Shown one piece after another: positions 46,991 to 55,737 of a stretch of 64,000 bases of DNA (the stretch's first letter is position 1; each line of letters starts with the position of its first letter). This DNA comes from Entomobacter blattae (GTDB lineage Bacteria; Pseudomonadota; Alphaproteobacteria; Acetobacterales; Acetobacteraceae). The notes under the pieces were generated by a model that worked only from the letters and a program-made list of their open reading frames with translations, ran no database searches and was not told the origin of the DNA. The stretch is from positions 2,149,001-2,213,000 of the forward strand of contig NZ_CP060244.1 in the NCBI RefSeq assembly GCF_014672835.1, read 5' to 3'. The translations under genes were made by a program, and so were the position numbers.

Positions 46991-48400
46991 TTAATGAGGC
47001 GCATGCTCGCCAGAAAAATCAGGTGCTTTTAATCCAGATTTTTCTAACTGGCTTACCAATGCCTGTTTAAGCTTCTCTAACCCTTCCTGAGATTTCCCTT
47101 CTGCACGAGCTACGAGTACCGCTTGAGTATTAGAGGCACGCAGAAGCCACCAACCATCTGGTGTATTAACCCGAACACCATCAATTTCCGAAACATCGGC
47201 CTTTTCTTGCCTTAAACGCTCAGCCACTTCTTTAATAACCTCAAACTTTCGCGTATCTTCACACTCAAATCTAAGCTCTGGCGTTGAGATTGTTTTAGGC
47301 ATTTCTGCCAAAACTGCTGAGAGAGGTTTATCAAGACGTGCAACAATATCTAAAATACGAATAGCGGCATAAAGCCCATCATCAAATCCATACCATTTAT
47401 CGGCAAAAAAGACATGCCCCGACATTTCCCCTGCCAAAGGAGATTTTGTTTCTGCCATTTTTGCCTTAATAAGAGAATGTCCGGTTTTCCACATAAGGGG
47501 GTTACCACCAGCTTTTTTGATCTCATCAAACAAAACCTGGCTCGCCTTCACATCGGCAATAATTGTCGCTGCTGGATGCGTTTTTAAAACTTCCCGGCCA
47601 TATACAACCAGGAGTTGATCCCCCCATAGAATTGACCCTTGATCATCCACCACTCCAATACGGTCCGCATCACCATCAAAGGCAATACCAATATCGGCTT
47701 TTTGTTTTTTAACTTCGGTAATAAGCTGCTCAAGATTTTTAGCAACCGTAGGGTCAGGATGGTGGGCAGGGAATGTCCCATCTATTTTGGCATTTAATAG
47801 AATGTGCTCTCCTGGTAACCCCTTTACCAGTTGGGATAAGATATCGCCTGCTGCCCCATTTCCATTATCCCAAACCACTTTTAATGTCTTGCTACCGCCT
47901 GTCCAGTCTTTCAGTAAACGCGCAATATACTCTTTCTTGATATCAACATTTTCCGAGCTCCCCTTTTTATTTTCTCCTAGGCCTCCTGCAGCGGAAAGTT
48001 TTCCAAGCTCCTGAATCTGACTACCAAAAAAAGGTTTCCCCTTCAGCATCATTTTAAAACCATTATAATCCGCTGGGTTATGACTACCGGTAATCATAAC
48101 AGCGCCATCGGCCTTAAGGGTTACAGAGGCAAAATACAACATTGGCGTTGGGCCACACCCTACAGAGATTACATGCAGGCCAGCATCCATAGCACCTTTT
48201 ATAAGATGCTCCTCCAACTGGGGAGAAGAAGTCCGGCCGTCATAGCCGATAACAAGGGTTTTACCGCCCTCTTTTGCGACAATATAGCCAAACACACGGC
48301 CCACAGCATAGGCATCTTTTTCGGTTAAGGTCTTCCCAATAATCCCGCGGATATCATATTCTCTCAAACTGGTTTCATCAAAATTATGACTAAAAGTCAT
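46991..48400 (-). CDS. Phosphomannomutase/phosphoglucomutase
   Basis: This alpha-D-phosphohexomutase interconverts hexose 1- and 6-phosphates for sugar-nucleotide synthesis. The 469 residues show REYDIRGIIGKTL at the start, the phosphoserine loop VMITGSHNPADYNGFKM, the metal loop IAFDGDADRIGVVD, the sugar loop GEMSGHVFF and the phosphate loop LLRASNTQAVLVAR. It lies 73 bp downstream of galU on the same strand, consistent with a joint role in making UDP-glucose and mannose-based polysaccharides. Confidence 0.94.
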   Translation of the reverse strand: MTFSHNFDETSLREYDIRGIIGKTLTEKDAYAVGRVFGYIVAKEGGKTLVIGYDGRTSSPQLEEHLIKGAMDAGLHVISVGCGPTPMLYFASVTLKADGAVMITGSHNPADYNGFKMMLKGKPFFGSQIQELGKLSAAGGLGENKKGSSENVDIKKEYIARLLKDWTGGSKTLKVVWDNGNGAAGDILSQLVKGLPGEHILLNAKIDGTFPAHHPDPTVAKNLEQLITEVKKQKADIGIAFDGDADRIGVVDDQGSILWGDQLLVVYGREVLKTHPAATIIADVKASQVLFDEIKKAGGNPLMWKTGHSLIKAKMAETKSPLAGEMSGHVFFADKWYGFDDGLYAAIRILDIVARLDKPLSAVLAEMPKTISTPELRFECEDTRKFEVIKEVAERLRQEKADVSEIDGVRVNTPDGWWLLRASNTQAVLVARAEGKSQEGLEKLKQALVSQLEKSGLKAPDFSGEHAPH

Positions 48401-48473
48401 GGTATAGTGATCCTTTTACTGGGTATTCATTGGTTTTAAATAATAATGACTAAATGGATGAAATATTAAAGAC

Positions 48474-49352
48474 TTATATCTCGTTGCTATATTTCTTTAT
48501 AAAGCTTTTAACGTCTGCTGCCAGGTCTTCCCTCGCTAGGGAAAAAGCAATTTGGGCCTCAAGGAAGCCTGCTTTACTACCGCAATCAAAGCGTGTGCCT
48601 TCATAACGCAAGCCATGAAATGGCACCTTGCCAATAAGCTTAGCCATGGCATCTGTTAGCTGCACTTCGCCCCCTGCTCCACGATCAAGGCGTGAAAGTG
48701 GCTCTAAAATATCAGCCGTTAAGATATAACGCCCAATAATTGAGAGATTGGATGGAGCATCCTCGGGATCAGGTTTTTCCACCAGGCCTTTAACTTCAAC
48801 CATATTCCCAATTTCGGCACCAACATCCAAAATCCCGTAATTTTTGGTCTGCTCCTTGGGAACTTCGGTAACAGCAACAACATTGCCGCCTGTATTATGA
48901 TAAGCATCGGCGAGTTGCTTCATACAGGCTGTTTTGCCCAAAATAATATCATCCGGAAGGAGAATGGCAAAAGGATCATTGCCAATAAATGTTCTGGCAC
49001 ACCAAATGGCATGGCCTAAACCCAAAGGCTCCTGCTGACGAACAGCAACGAGCGAGCCAGCCTCAATGCTAGAGGGAGCTAGGGCTTCCAAGGCAGAAAC
49101 CTTATTACGCTCCCTTAATGTTGTTTCCAGTTCAAAGGCAACATCAAAATAATCAATAAGCGAATCTTTCCCACGCCCTGTAATAAGGCAGAACTCCTCA
49201 ATTCCGGCGGAGCGTGCCTCATCAATAGCGTATTGAATCAACGGTCGATCGACTACTGTAAGCATTTCTTTTGGCATTGCTTTTGTTGCAGGCAAAAAAC
49301 GCGTTCCCAACCCAGCAACGGGTAAAACAGCTTTACGTAGGGGCTTAATCAC
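48474..49352 (-). CDS. galU: UTP--glucose-1-phosphate uridylyltransferase
   Basis: GalU makes UDP-glucose. The 292-residue protein has the nucleotide-binding GLGTRFLPATKAMPKEML, the DRPLIQYAIDEA segment, the LPDDIILG motif and GGEVQLTDAM. It is just upstream of the hexose-phosphate mutase gene that supplies glucose 1-phosphate. Confidence 0.97.
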   Translation of the reverse strand: MIKPLRKAVLPVAGLGTRFLPATKAMPKEMLTVVDRPLIQYAIDEARSAGIEEFCLITGRGKDSLIDYFDVAFELETTLRERNKVSALEALAPSSIEAGSLVAVRQQEPLGLGHAIWCARTFIGNDPFAILLPDDIILGKTACMKQLADAYHNTGGNVVAVTEVPKEQTKNYGILDVGAEIGNMVEVKGLVEKPDPEDAPSNLSIIGRYILTADILEPLSRLDRGAGGEVQLTDAMAKLIGKVPFHGLRYEGTRFDCGSKAGFLEAQIAFSLAREDLAADVKSFIKKYSNEI

Positions 49353-49647
49353 TAAATCAACCTTTGCTATTTAATTATGACATCCGAACAAGATCAAAAA
49401 TACAGGGGTATGACTGTAACACCATATTCGCTATTTTATTCTTAAAATTACTGAGTAAAACAAAATTATTACCGCTTTTTTTGTCATTTTGCGGTTTTCT
49501 GCACATGATGCTCAATATTTAATGAAGGTCATTATAAATTTGAATTGGGCAAAAAAACGGCAATAATAATAAGTTTTTCCATAATTTTATTATAATATCA
49601 AAACAAAAACAAACAGACCCATTAAAACTCTAAAACATTTTCTATAT

Positions 49648-50949
49648 TTATAGCGTTTTACCAAAGGAAAGTTTAATGTTTTTTTGATACTGCAACAGAT
49701 CGTGAACTGGCCGCTGGGCAACGCCGGTTTCCATCGCTGCTTTGGCCACTGCTGCAGCAATTCGAGGTAACAGCCGTGGATCAAACGGACTGGGAAGAAT
49801 ATAATCTGATGCTAAAACGGAAACCTGTTTACCGTAAAGTTTCTCTAATGCCTGGTTTTCCTCTTCATCATCCCCATAAGCCTGCTCTGTAAGGTCAGCT
49901 ATGGAGTATACAGCAGCATGTTTCATCTCAATATTGATTTCGGTGGCCCCAACATCTAAGGCCCCACGGAAAATAAATGGAAAACACAAGACATTGTTTA
50001 CCTGATTGGGATAATCAGACCGACCAGTACCAACAATAGCATCGGGACGATTCTGATGAACCAGTTCCGGGAGAATTTCCGGAACCGGATTGGCCATAGC
50101 CAGAATGATGGGCTGCATAGCCATACGAGCCAGATAGGATGGCTTGAAAACCCCACCCGCGGAAAGACCTAGAAAAATATCTGCGCCTTCAATAGCATCT
50201 TCCAAGGTGCGAAATGCCGTTTGATGGGCATACCGTGCCAGAGAAGGGAAAATCTCTGCTTCTCGGCCTTGGTAAATCACCCCATGAATATCGGTAAGGA
50301 TAACATTTTCTACCGGTAAACCTAAACTTACAAGCATATCTACACACGCCAATGCAGCAGCCCCTGCACCGGATGTAACAAGCCTTATTCCTGGTAATTT
50401 TTTCCCTTGCAGCTTCAAAGCATTCAAAACTGCAGCGGCCACAACAATGGCAGTCCCATGCTGGTCATCATGAAAGACGGGGATGTTCATTCTTTCTTTT
50501 AGCTGGGCTTCTATAGCAAAACACTCTGGAGCCTTGATATCTTCAAGATTAATCCCGCCAAAAGTCGGCTCTAAAGCGGCAACCACATCACAAAATTTTT
50601 GGGGGTCTTTCGCATCGACCTCTATATCAAAGGCGTTAACGCCAGCAAACTTCTGAAATAATACCGCCTTACCTTCCATCACCGGTTTTCCGGCCAAGGG
50701 GCCGATATCTCCTAACCCTAACACGGCGGTTCCATTGGTAATAACGGCAACCAGATTGCCCTTTCCCGTGTAATCATAGGCAGCAAGTGGGCTGACTTTT
50801 ATTTCATTACAGGCTTCAGCCACACCTGGTGTGTACGCCAAGGAAAGGTCTGTTCTATCTGCCAAGGGCTTGGAGGGAATAACAGAGATTTTCCCCGGAA
50901 CCGGATAACGATGATAATCCAAAGCTTTTTTTCTAAAGTCGTTGTCCAT
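49648..50949 (-). CDS. maeB: Malic enzyme, short form
   Basis: The protein decarboxylates malate to pyruvate with NAD(P). Visible motifs are [44 protein letters not shown], the [10 protein letters not shown] segment and the nucleotide fold [20 protein letters not shown]. MaeB enzymes usually have about 760 residues with a C-terminal phosphotransacetylase-like domain; this one has 433 and ends after the malic enzyme domain. It therefore corresponds to the short bacterial form. A segment of its gene is duplicated 2.2 kb away at 52239-52380. Confidence 0.93.
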   Translation of the reverse strand: MDNDFRKKALDYHRYPVPGKISVIPSKPLADRTDLSLAYTPGVAEACNEIKVSPLAAYDYTGKGNLVAVITNGTAVLGLGDIGPLAGKPVMEGKAVLFQKFAGVNAFDIEVDAKDPQKFCDVVAALEPTFGGINLEDIKAPECFAIEAQLKERMNIPVFHDDQHGTAIVVAAAVLNALKLQGKKLPGIRLVTSGAGAAALACVDMLVSLGLPVENVILTDIHGVIYQGREAEIFPSLARYAHQTAFRTLEDAIEGADIFLGLSAGGVFKPSYLARMAMQPIILAMANPVPEILPELVHQNRPDAIVGTGRSDYPNQVNNVLCFPFIFRGALDVGATEINIEMKHAAVYSIADLTEQAYGDDEEENQALEKLYGKQVSVLASDYILPSPFDPRLLPRIAAAVAKAAMETGVAQRPVHDLLQYQKNIKLSFGKTL

Positions 50950-51128
50950 CTTCCGCCCTCAATTTTCTCTTACTATATAGGATTGGGTACTATGCAGGAT
51001 AGGCCTATAAAAGCCTTCTTAGGAAGAAAAGGCTTCTTTTCCAATTTCAAAAAAGAGAATTTACAGACCAGCTCTGTCCTTAGAAACTGTGAGCCCACTC
51101 TTTCTTGTGAAGTAAAGGAAAAAACACA

Positions 51129-51159
51129 CCTGGTTTTTTAAGGGGAACAAAAAACCAGG
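51129..51159 (-). terminator. Terminator downstream of tRNA-Leu
   Basis: CCTGGTTTTTT pairs with AAAAAACCAGG across a 9-nt loop; on the minus strand a T-rich run follows. It lies 53 bp beyond the tRNA-Leu 3' end. Confidence 0.65.
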
Positions 51160-51211
51160 AGCTTTCGAAAAGCCTGTTTTATGATCCCAACCATTCTCCA
51201 CATTCTGGGTA

Positions 51212-51297
51212 TGGTGCGGTCGAGAAGACTCGAACTTCCACGGGGAAACCCCCACAAGCACCTCAAGCTTGCGCGTCTACCATTCCGCCACGACCGC
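51212..51297 (-). tRNA. tRNA-Leu(GAG)
   Basis: The minus strand gives an 86-nt class II tRNA: acceptor GCGGTCG with CGACCGC, D-arm, anticodon stem AAGCT/… with loop TGAGGTG giving anticodon GAG, a long variable arm GGGGGTTTCCCC, T-arm with TTCGAGT, and an encoded ACCA end. GAG reads CUC and CUU leucine codons. It is divergent from lipB. Confidence 0.92.
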
Positions 51298-51357
51298 ATG
51301 TATAACACTGAATACAAGAAGCGTTATTCATACTTCTGAAAGGGCATATAACTGATC

Positions 51358-52134
51358 ATGACTTATAGGGCAATTCCTAAAAACCATTTTTTGCAAACAA
51401 TTTTGCATTGGCAAAGTTCTGAGCTCATTGCCTATCCGGACTCTATAACAATCATGCAACAAAAAATAGAAGAGATCAGCAAAGGAAAATCCCCAGAAAT
51501 ATTGTGGTTTTTGCAGCACCCCTCTTTATATACGGGGGGAACCTCAGCTAAAGACGAGGATATTTTTAATAAAAAAAATTTTCCGGCTTTTCGCACTGGC
51601 AGGGGGGGACAATGGACTTACCATGGCCCTGGACAACGAATTGCCTATCTTATGCTTGATCTTACGACTCGACACGGAAGTATCCCCCCACGCAATATTC
51701 ATGCCTATGTTCACGGCCTAGAACGCTGGCTTATTCAAGCGTTAGCCCGCTTTGATATTAAAGGGGAGCAACACCCCGAACGCATTGGTGTTTGGGTGAG
51801 AGACCCTAAAACAGGAAAAGAAGCCAAAATTGCAGCCATTGGCGTGCGAATTACCAAATGGATCACCTGGCATGGGGTCGCTATTAATATTCACCCAGAC
51901 CTTAAGCATTTTCAAGAAATTGTCCCCTGCGGACTTGCGGATTATGATGTCACCAGCCTTGAAAAACTGGGTGTAAATGTAAGTTTAAAAGAGTTTGACC
52001 GTGCCCTGATAGAAAGTTGGAATGACATATTTGGAGAAAACCACCTTATACCAGCTGAAACTCCCCCCTTCCCCAATCCTATAGATCTACAACAGAACGC
52101 ACCCATAAATCAGGAAACACACTCTATGTTATAA
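51358..52134 (+). CDS. lipB: Octanoyl-[acyl-carrier-protein]:protein transferase
   Basis: LipB transfers octanoate from ACP to lipoate-dependent enzymes. The 258-residue protein contains the substrate loop RTGRGGQWTYHGPGQRIAY, the lysine segment KIAAIGVRITKWITWHG and the catalytic cysteine in IVPCGLADYDVTSLEKLG. The C-terminal 30 residues are a non-conserved tail. lipA is not in the window. Confidence 0.95.
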   Translation: MTYRAIPKNHFLQTILHWQSSELIAYPDSITIMQQKIEEISKGKSPEILWFLQHPSLYTGGTSAKDEDIFNKKNFPAFRTGRGGQWTYHGPGQRIAYLMLDLTTRHGSIPPRNIHAYVHGLERWLIQALARFDIKGEQHPERIGVWVRDPKTGKEAKIAAIGVRITKWITWHGVAINIHPDLKHFQEIVPCGLADYDVTSLEKLGVNVSLKEFDRALIESWNDIFGENHLIPAETPPFPNPIDLQQNAPINQETHSML

Positions 52135-52238
52135 AGAAAGCCAAGATATAAAGAGATTTAAAGTATGAAGAGAAAAAAGCTTATCCTCCAGCTTTATTGA
52201 CCTATTTTTAAAAATGATAGAGGGAAGAGGACAAACCA

Positions 52239-52380
52239 GATGAACCAGTTCCGGGAGAATTTCTGGAACCCCGGATTGGCCATAGCCAAAATGATGGGCT
52301 GCATAGCCATACGAACCAGATAGGATGGCTTAAAAACCCCACCCGCGGAAAGACCTAGGGAAATATTAGCGCCTTCAATA
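52239..52380 (-). pseudogene. Duplicated fragment of maeB
   Basis: This stretch repeats maeB bases 50055-50193 in the same orientation. By my count the two differ by eight substitutions and one 2-nt insertion over about 140 bp. The insertion breaks the frame, and no other part of maeB is present. It ends 20 bp before the heptamer array. Confidence 0.92.
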
Positions 52381-52400
52381 ATGATGAATACTATTGTGGC

Positions 52401-52509
52401 CTTAGAGCTTAGAGCTTAGAGCTTAGAGCTTAGAGCTTAGAGCTTAGAGCTTAGAGCTTAGAGCTTAGAGCTTAGAGCTTAGAGCTTAGAGCTTAGAGCT
52501 TAGAGCTTA
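52401..52509. repeat. Perfect heptanucleotide array (about 15.6 copies)
   Basis: CTTAGAG is repeated 15 times without error plus four bases (CTTA). The last bases form the TAA stop codon of the LolA-like gene, read on the minus strand, so the array begins inside that stop codon and runs into its 3' untranslated region. In the minus direction the unit is TAAGCTC; because 7 is not a multiple of 3, a TAA occurs in every frame within 21 bases. Confidence 0.97.
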
Positions 52510-53130
52510 TTCACCTGGAAATGCAAACCATTGCTCCGGAAAAGTTACCCCTATTTTTACATTATAAATTAAAAACCGATTATGCCCCCCTCTGATATCC
52601 ACAGATTCTATTCTATTGATGACCAGCTGGCCCTTATCCTGTGTCATCTGAAGTGTCAGCAGCCCTTGGGAGGGATTATCTCTTCGGGTTAAAGACAGTT
52701 GCAGCTGGTTTCCCTGGTGCTGAAGGGAAGTGACCTCAATTGGCCCTGAAAATTTTACAGGAACGGCTAAAAGTAACCCTACTGGATCGTGGGAAAGTCC
52801 CATTTCAGTTCGCGCGTCATTTTTTTTATCAACCACCACCAGCTTTTCCTGCCCTGCCACAGCAATTTTTGCATCAGGAGAGAGATAATCCAGCCGCAAA
52901 TGACCAGGAACGTAGCTTATCATTCCGCTTGACTGGCTGTTATTGGGCCAAAAATGAACGAACTGTCCCTTAAACCCCTGGCGAGCATTAAAATACTGCT
53001 CCACCCGAGTAATATCGGCCTGTTGGGCCGCTGAAAACTGATCGTCGGATTCGGTATGGGCACAAGCGACAAGAAGCAAGGATACTCCACCTATCTGCAC
53101 CGCTTTTTTTAACAGGGACAATGCCATCAT
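52507..53130 (-). CDS. LolA-like outer-membrane lipoprotein carrier family protein
   Basis: The 207-residue product has a lipoprotein signal peptide (LLKKAVQIGGVSLLLVACAH, Cys about 23) followed by a LolA-type sequence: VEQYFNARQGFKGQFVHFWP, SGMISYVPGHLRLDYLSPDA, LVVVDKKNDARTEMGLSHDP, GLLTLQMTQDKGQLVINRIE. LolA carries lipoproteins across the periplasm and is normally soluble; the lipobox here would make it membrane-anchored, which is known for some relatives and unusual for classical LolA. The gene ends within a heptamer repeat array. It could instead be a related outer-membrane maintenance protein. Confidence 0.8.
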   Translation of the reverse strand: MMALSLLKKAVQIGGVSLLLVACAHTESDDQFSAAQQADITRVEQYFNARQGFKGQFVHFWPNNSQSSGMISYVPGHLRLDYLSPDAKIAVAGQEKLVVVDKKNDARTEMGLSHDPVGLLLAVPVKFSGPIEVTSLQHQGNQLQLSLTRRDNPSQGLLTLQMTQDKGQLVINRIESVDIRGGHNRFLIYNVKIGVTFPEQWFAFPGE

Positions 53131-53361
53131 TTTGTTTTACTCCGCTTTCTTCAAAAGCGTCCTGTTTTCCTCCTTGTTAAGGGATCACCAAAAACAAGAA
53201 AATAAAAGAAAACGCACAAACCTTTGCTTTCTCATTACTAACTTTTCTCATCACTAACATAGAAAAGCTCATAACGCAGAAAAGCCAATCATATTATTTA
53301 AAAAAATTTCCTATCCATAAGTTTTCTTAACATAACATTTCTTAATCTGGGGCTTAATAAG

Positions 53362-53685
53362 CTAAGGCCTAATCTTTGGCAGGCTTTCATACTCTTCGGG
53401 CGTTTTTAAAGTAAGGGCTAAAGCATGCAACCCGGTTGTAAATTCTTCCCTTAATAATTCATGCACCAAACGCGAACGTTGCACGCGGTTCATACCCATA
53501 AATTTTTGGCTGACGATCACCATACGATAATGGGTCTCACCCCCCCCTATTTCAGCATGCTTGACTGCAGAATGGTGCGCATGACGATGGCTTTCATCTT
53601 CAATGGCCATTTCTTGGGGAGCAAGCGCGGTTTCTACAATTTTTTTCATTCGATTTAGCCTCATCTGGGATTTACCCATTCTCAA
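53362..53685 (-). CDS. bolA: BolA family protein
   Basis: The 107-residue protein has the BolA-like domain: DESHRHAHHSAVKHAEIGGG, then ETHYRMVIVSQKFMGMNRVQ, RSRLVHELLREEF and the C-terminal GLHALALTLKTPEEY. BolA proteins act with monothiol glutaredoxins in iron-sulfur trafficking or as regulators. It is divergent from the dnaJ-cobS-cobT run, the usual alphaproteobacterial arrangement. Confidence 0.93.
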   Translation of the reverse strand: MRMGKSQMRLNRMKKIVETALAPQEMAIEDESHRHAHHSAVKHAEIGGGETHYRMVIVSQKFMGMNRVQRSRLVHELLREEFTTGLHALALTLKTPEEYESLPKIRP

Positions 53686-53839
53686 AAGCCTCCAGAATTC
53701 ATATATTAAGAAAAAGATGCTAAGGTTACCTGAACTTTAATATAGGAAGAGTCTCCTGCAAGAAAGACCTAACGCTTTGATTTATTCAGTGATTCCTTTA
53801 TTTGAACAAAAGACCGTTTTGACCACTATTTAATATAAT

Positions 53840-54445
53840 ATGATGCGCAAACCCAAAACATCCCGCAGTAAAACTTTCGCTCCTGATCCTGATGCTCCTC
53901 ATAACCATATCTGCGATATGCCGGGATGCGATAAAGAAGCTGGCTACAGAGCCCCACGCTCTCCTAAAAACCTGCGTGATTATTTTTGGTTCTGTTTGGA
54001 ACATGTCCGGGAATACAACGCCAAATGGGACTTCTATAAGGGGATGACCCCTACACAGATCGAATCTGACCTTCGCTCCGCTACATCCTGGGGGCGCCCT
54101 TCCTGGAAGCTTGGGCATCTAGGCAGGAAGCATCTGTTCGACACTCTCCACGACCCTATGGAGTTGCTGAAGAAAACTGAAAACAGCCCCTTTAATACCA
54201 AACGTTATCCTCACCTTTCCATTCCCAAAGCTCTTAAGGAGCCATTAAACATGCTTGGGCTTGACTGGCCCATTTCTATGGAAGAGCTTAAAACCCGTTA
54301 CAAGACACTGGCCCGCCTCCACCACCCCGATATTAATGGTGGCAGCCGCGAAGCAGAAGAGAAACTTAAAAATATTAATTCTGCCTATACAACTTTAAAA
54401 ACCCACCTTACCCAACACCCCTCTAACCATGCCAGAACGGGGTAA
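53840..54445 (+). CDS. DnaJ-domain protein
   Basis: The 201-residue protein has an N-terminal region with CDMPGCDKEAGYRAPRSPKN and WFCLEHVREYNAKWDFYKGM, the pattern of the family found upstream of cobS, and a C-terminal J domain (about 140-195) with the HPD motif in ARLHHPDINGGS. It probably recruits DnaK to a specific client. It lies 60 bp upstream of cobS and is likely co-transcribed with it. Confidence 0.93.
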   Translation: MMRKPKTSRSKTFAPDPDAPHNHICDMPGCDKEAGYRAPRSPKNLRDYFWFCLEHVREYNAKWDFYKGMTPTQIESDLRSATSWGRPSWKLGHLGRKHLFDTLHDPMELLKKTENSPFNTKRYPHLSIPKALKEPLNMLGLDWPISMEELKTRYKTLARLHHPDINGGSREAEEKLKNINSAYTTLKTHLTQHPSNHARTG

Positions 54446-54505
54446 TAGGCAAGGTTTCTCCGTTTTTTATTTTATACTCATTTTTTGCAGGAAATATAAA
54501 TTGTT

Positions 54506-55549
54506 ATGAAGATGACATCCCCCCTCTCTTCGAGCCTTAACACTATGGCTGAACAGGAGGGCATTGCCCCACTCCCCCCCATAACCAGTATTGATAAACC
54601 TGATACGACCCTTTCTGTCCGCGAGGTTTTTGGTATAGAGTCTGATCTTGAAGTACCTGCCTTCCAAGAACGAACCAATCATGTCCCAGACAAAGACCCA
54701 ACCTATCAGTTCGACCATGACACCACACTTGCCGTCCTGGCAGGCTTTACCTACAATCGCCGTGTCATGCTCCAAGGGTACCATGGGACAGGAAAATCTT
54801 CACATATAGAACAAATTGCTGCACGGTTGAACTGGCCAACAGTACGGATCAACCTCGATAGCCACATCTCCCGGATTGATCTTATAGGAAAAGATGCAAT
54901 CGTTATAAAAGATGGCCAGCAAATTACTGAATTTCAGGAAGGATTGCTACCTTGGGCCTTACAACGCCCTTGCGCCCTGATTTTTGATGAATATGATGCC
55001 GGCCGGCCAGATGTTATGTTTGTTATCCAACGTATCCTAGAAGGAGCCGGTAAGCTGACCCTTCTGGACCAAAACCGTGTAATTCATCCGCATCCTTACT
55101 TCAGGCTGTTTGCCACTGCCAACACTGTAGGCCTTGGAGATACAACAGGCCTCTACCATGGAACCCAACAAATTAATCAAGGGCAAATGGATCGGTGGAA
55201 TATCGTTGCAAGCCTGAACTATCTCCCCCATGCCCAGGAAACCGCCATTGTACTTTCCAAACTTGACATTGATCCTGACGATAACGCCATGAAAAAACAA
55301 ATTGAAAGTATGGTGGCCATGGCAGACCTTACCCGTGCAGGCTTTATGGCAGGTGATGTTTCAACGGTTATGTCCCCGCGCACCGTCATCAGCTGGGCAG
55401 AAAATGCCCAAATTTTCCATAATTTGGAATATGCCTTTAAGGTCAGCTTCCTCAATAGATGTGACGAAGCCGAACATGCAACCATCGCCGAATATTATCA
55501 GCGCTGCTTTAACAAGAATATTCTCGATCCCAATATCCACTCCCAATAA
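54506..55549 (+). CDS. cobS: Cobaltochelatase subunit CobS
   Basis: CobS is the AAA+ ATPase partner of the aerobic cobalt chelatase CobNST, which inserts cobalt in adenosylcobalamin synthesis. The 347 residues include [19 protein letters not shown], Walker [21 protein letters not shown], Walker [18 protein letters not shown] and the sensor [10 protein letters not shown]. cobT follows after 188 bp; cobN is not in the window. Confidence 0.96.
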   Translation: MKMTSPLSSSLNTMAEQEGIAPLPPITSIDKPDTTLSVREVFGIESDLEVPAFQERTNHVPDKDPTYQFDHDTTLAVLAGFTYNRRVMLQGYHGTGKSSHIEQIAARLNWPTVRINLDSHISRIDLIGKDAIVIKDGQQITEFQEGLLPWALQRPCALIFDEYDAGRPDVMFVIQRILEGAGKLTLLDQNRVIHPHPYFRLFATANTVGLGDTTGLYHGTQQINQGQMDRWNIVASLNYLPHAQETAIVLSKLDIDPDDNAMKKQIESMVAMADLTRAGFMAGDVSTVMSPRTVISWAENAQIFHNLEYAFKVSFLNRCDEAEHATIAEYYQRCFNKNILDPNIHSQ

Positions 55550-55737
55550 GGGGTCTACTAGACTTAGCTAAAACGCGCACTTGGTCATAACAATTCCTCA
55601 ACAAAAACAATCTGTTTTCTCAAAACTCTGTATCTTGCCAAACATGTTTTTTAAAATTTCTGGCCTCTCCCAACCGAACCTATGGACCCAGTCTATGGTT
55701 CCAAAACGTTCCTTTTAGCAGGCCCTTTCTCTCGTCT

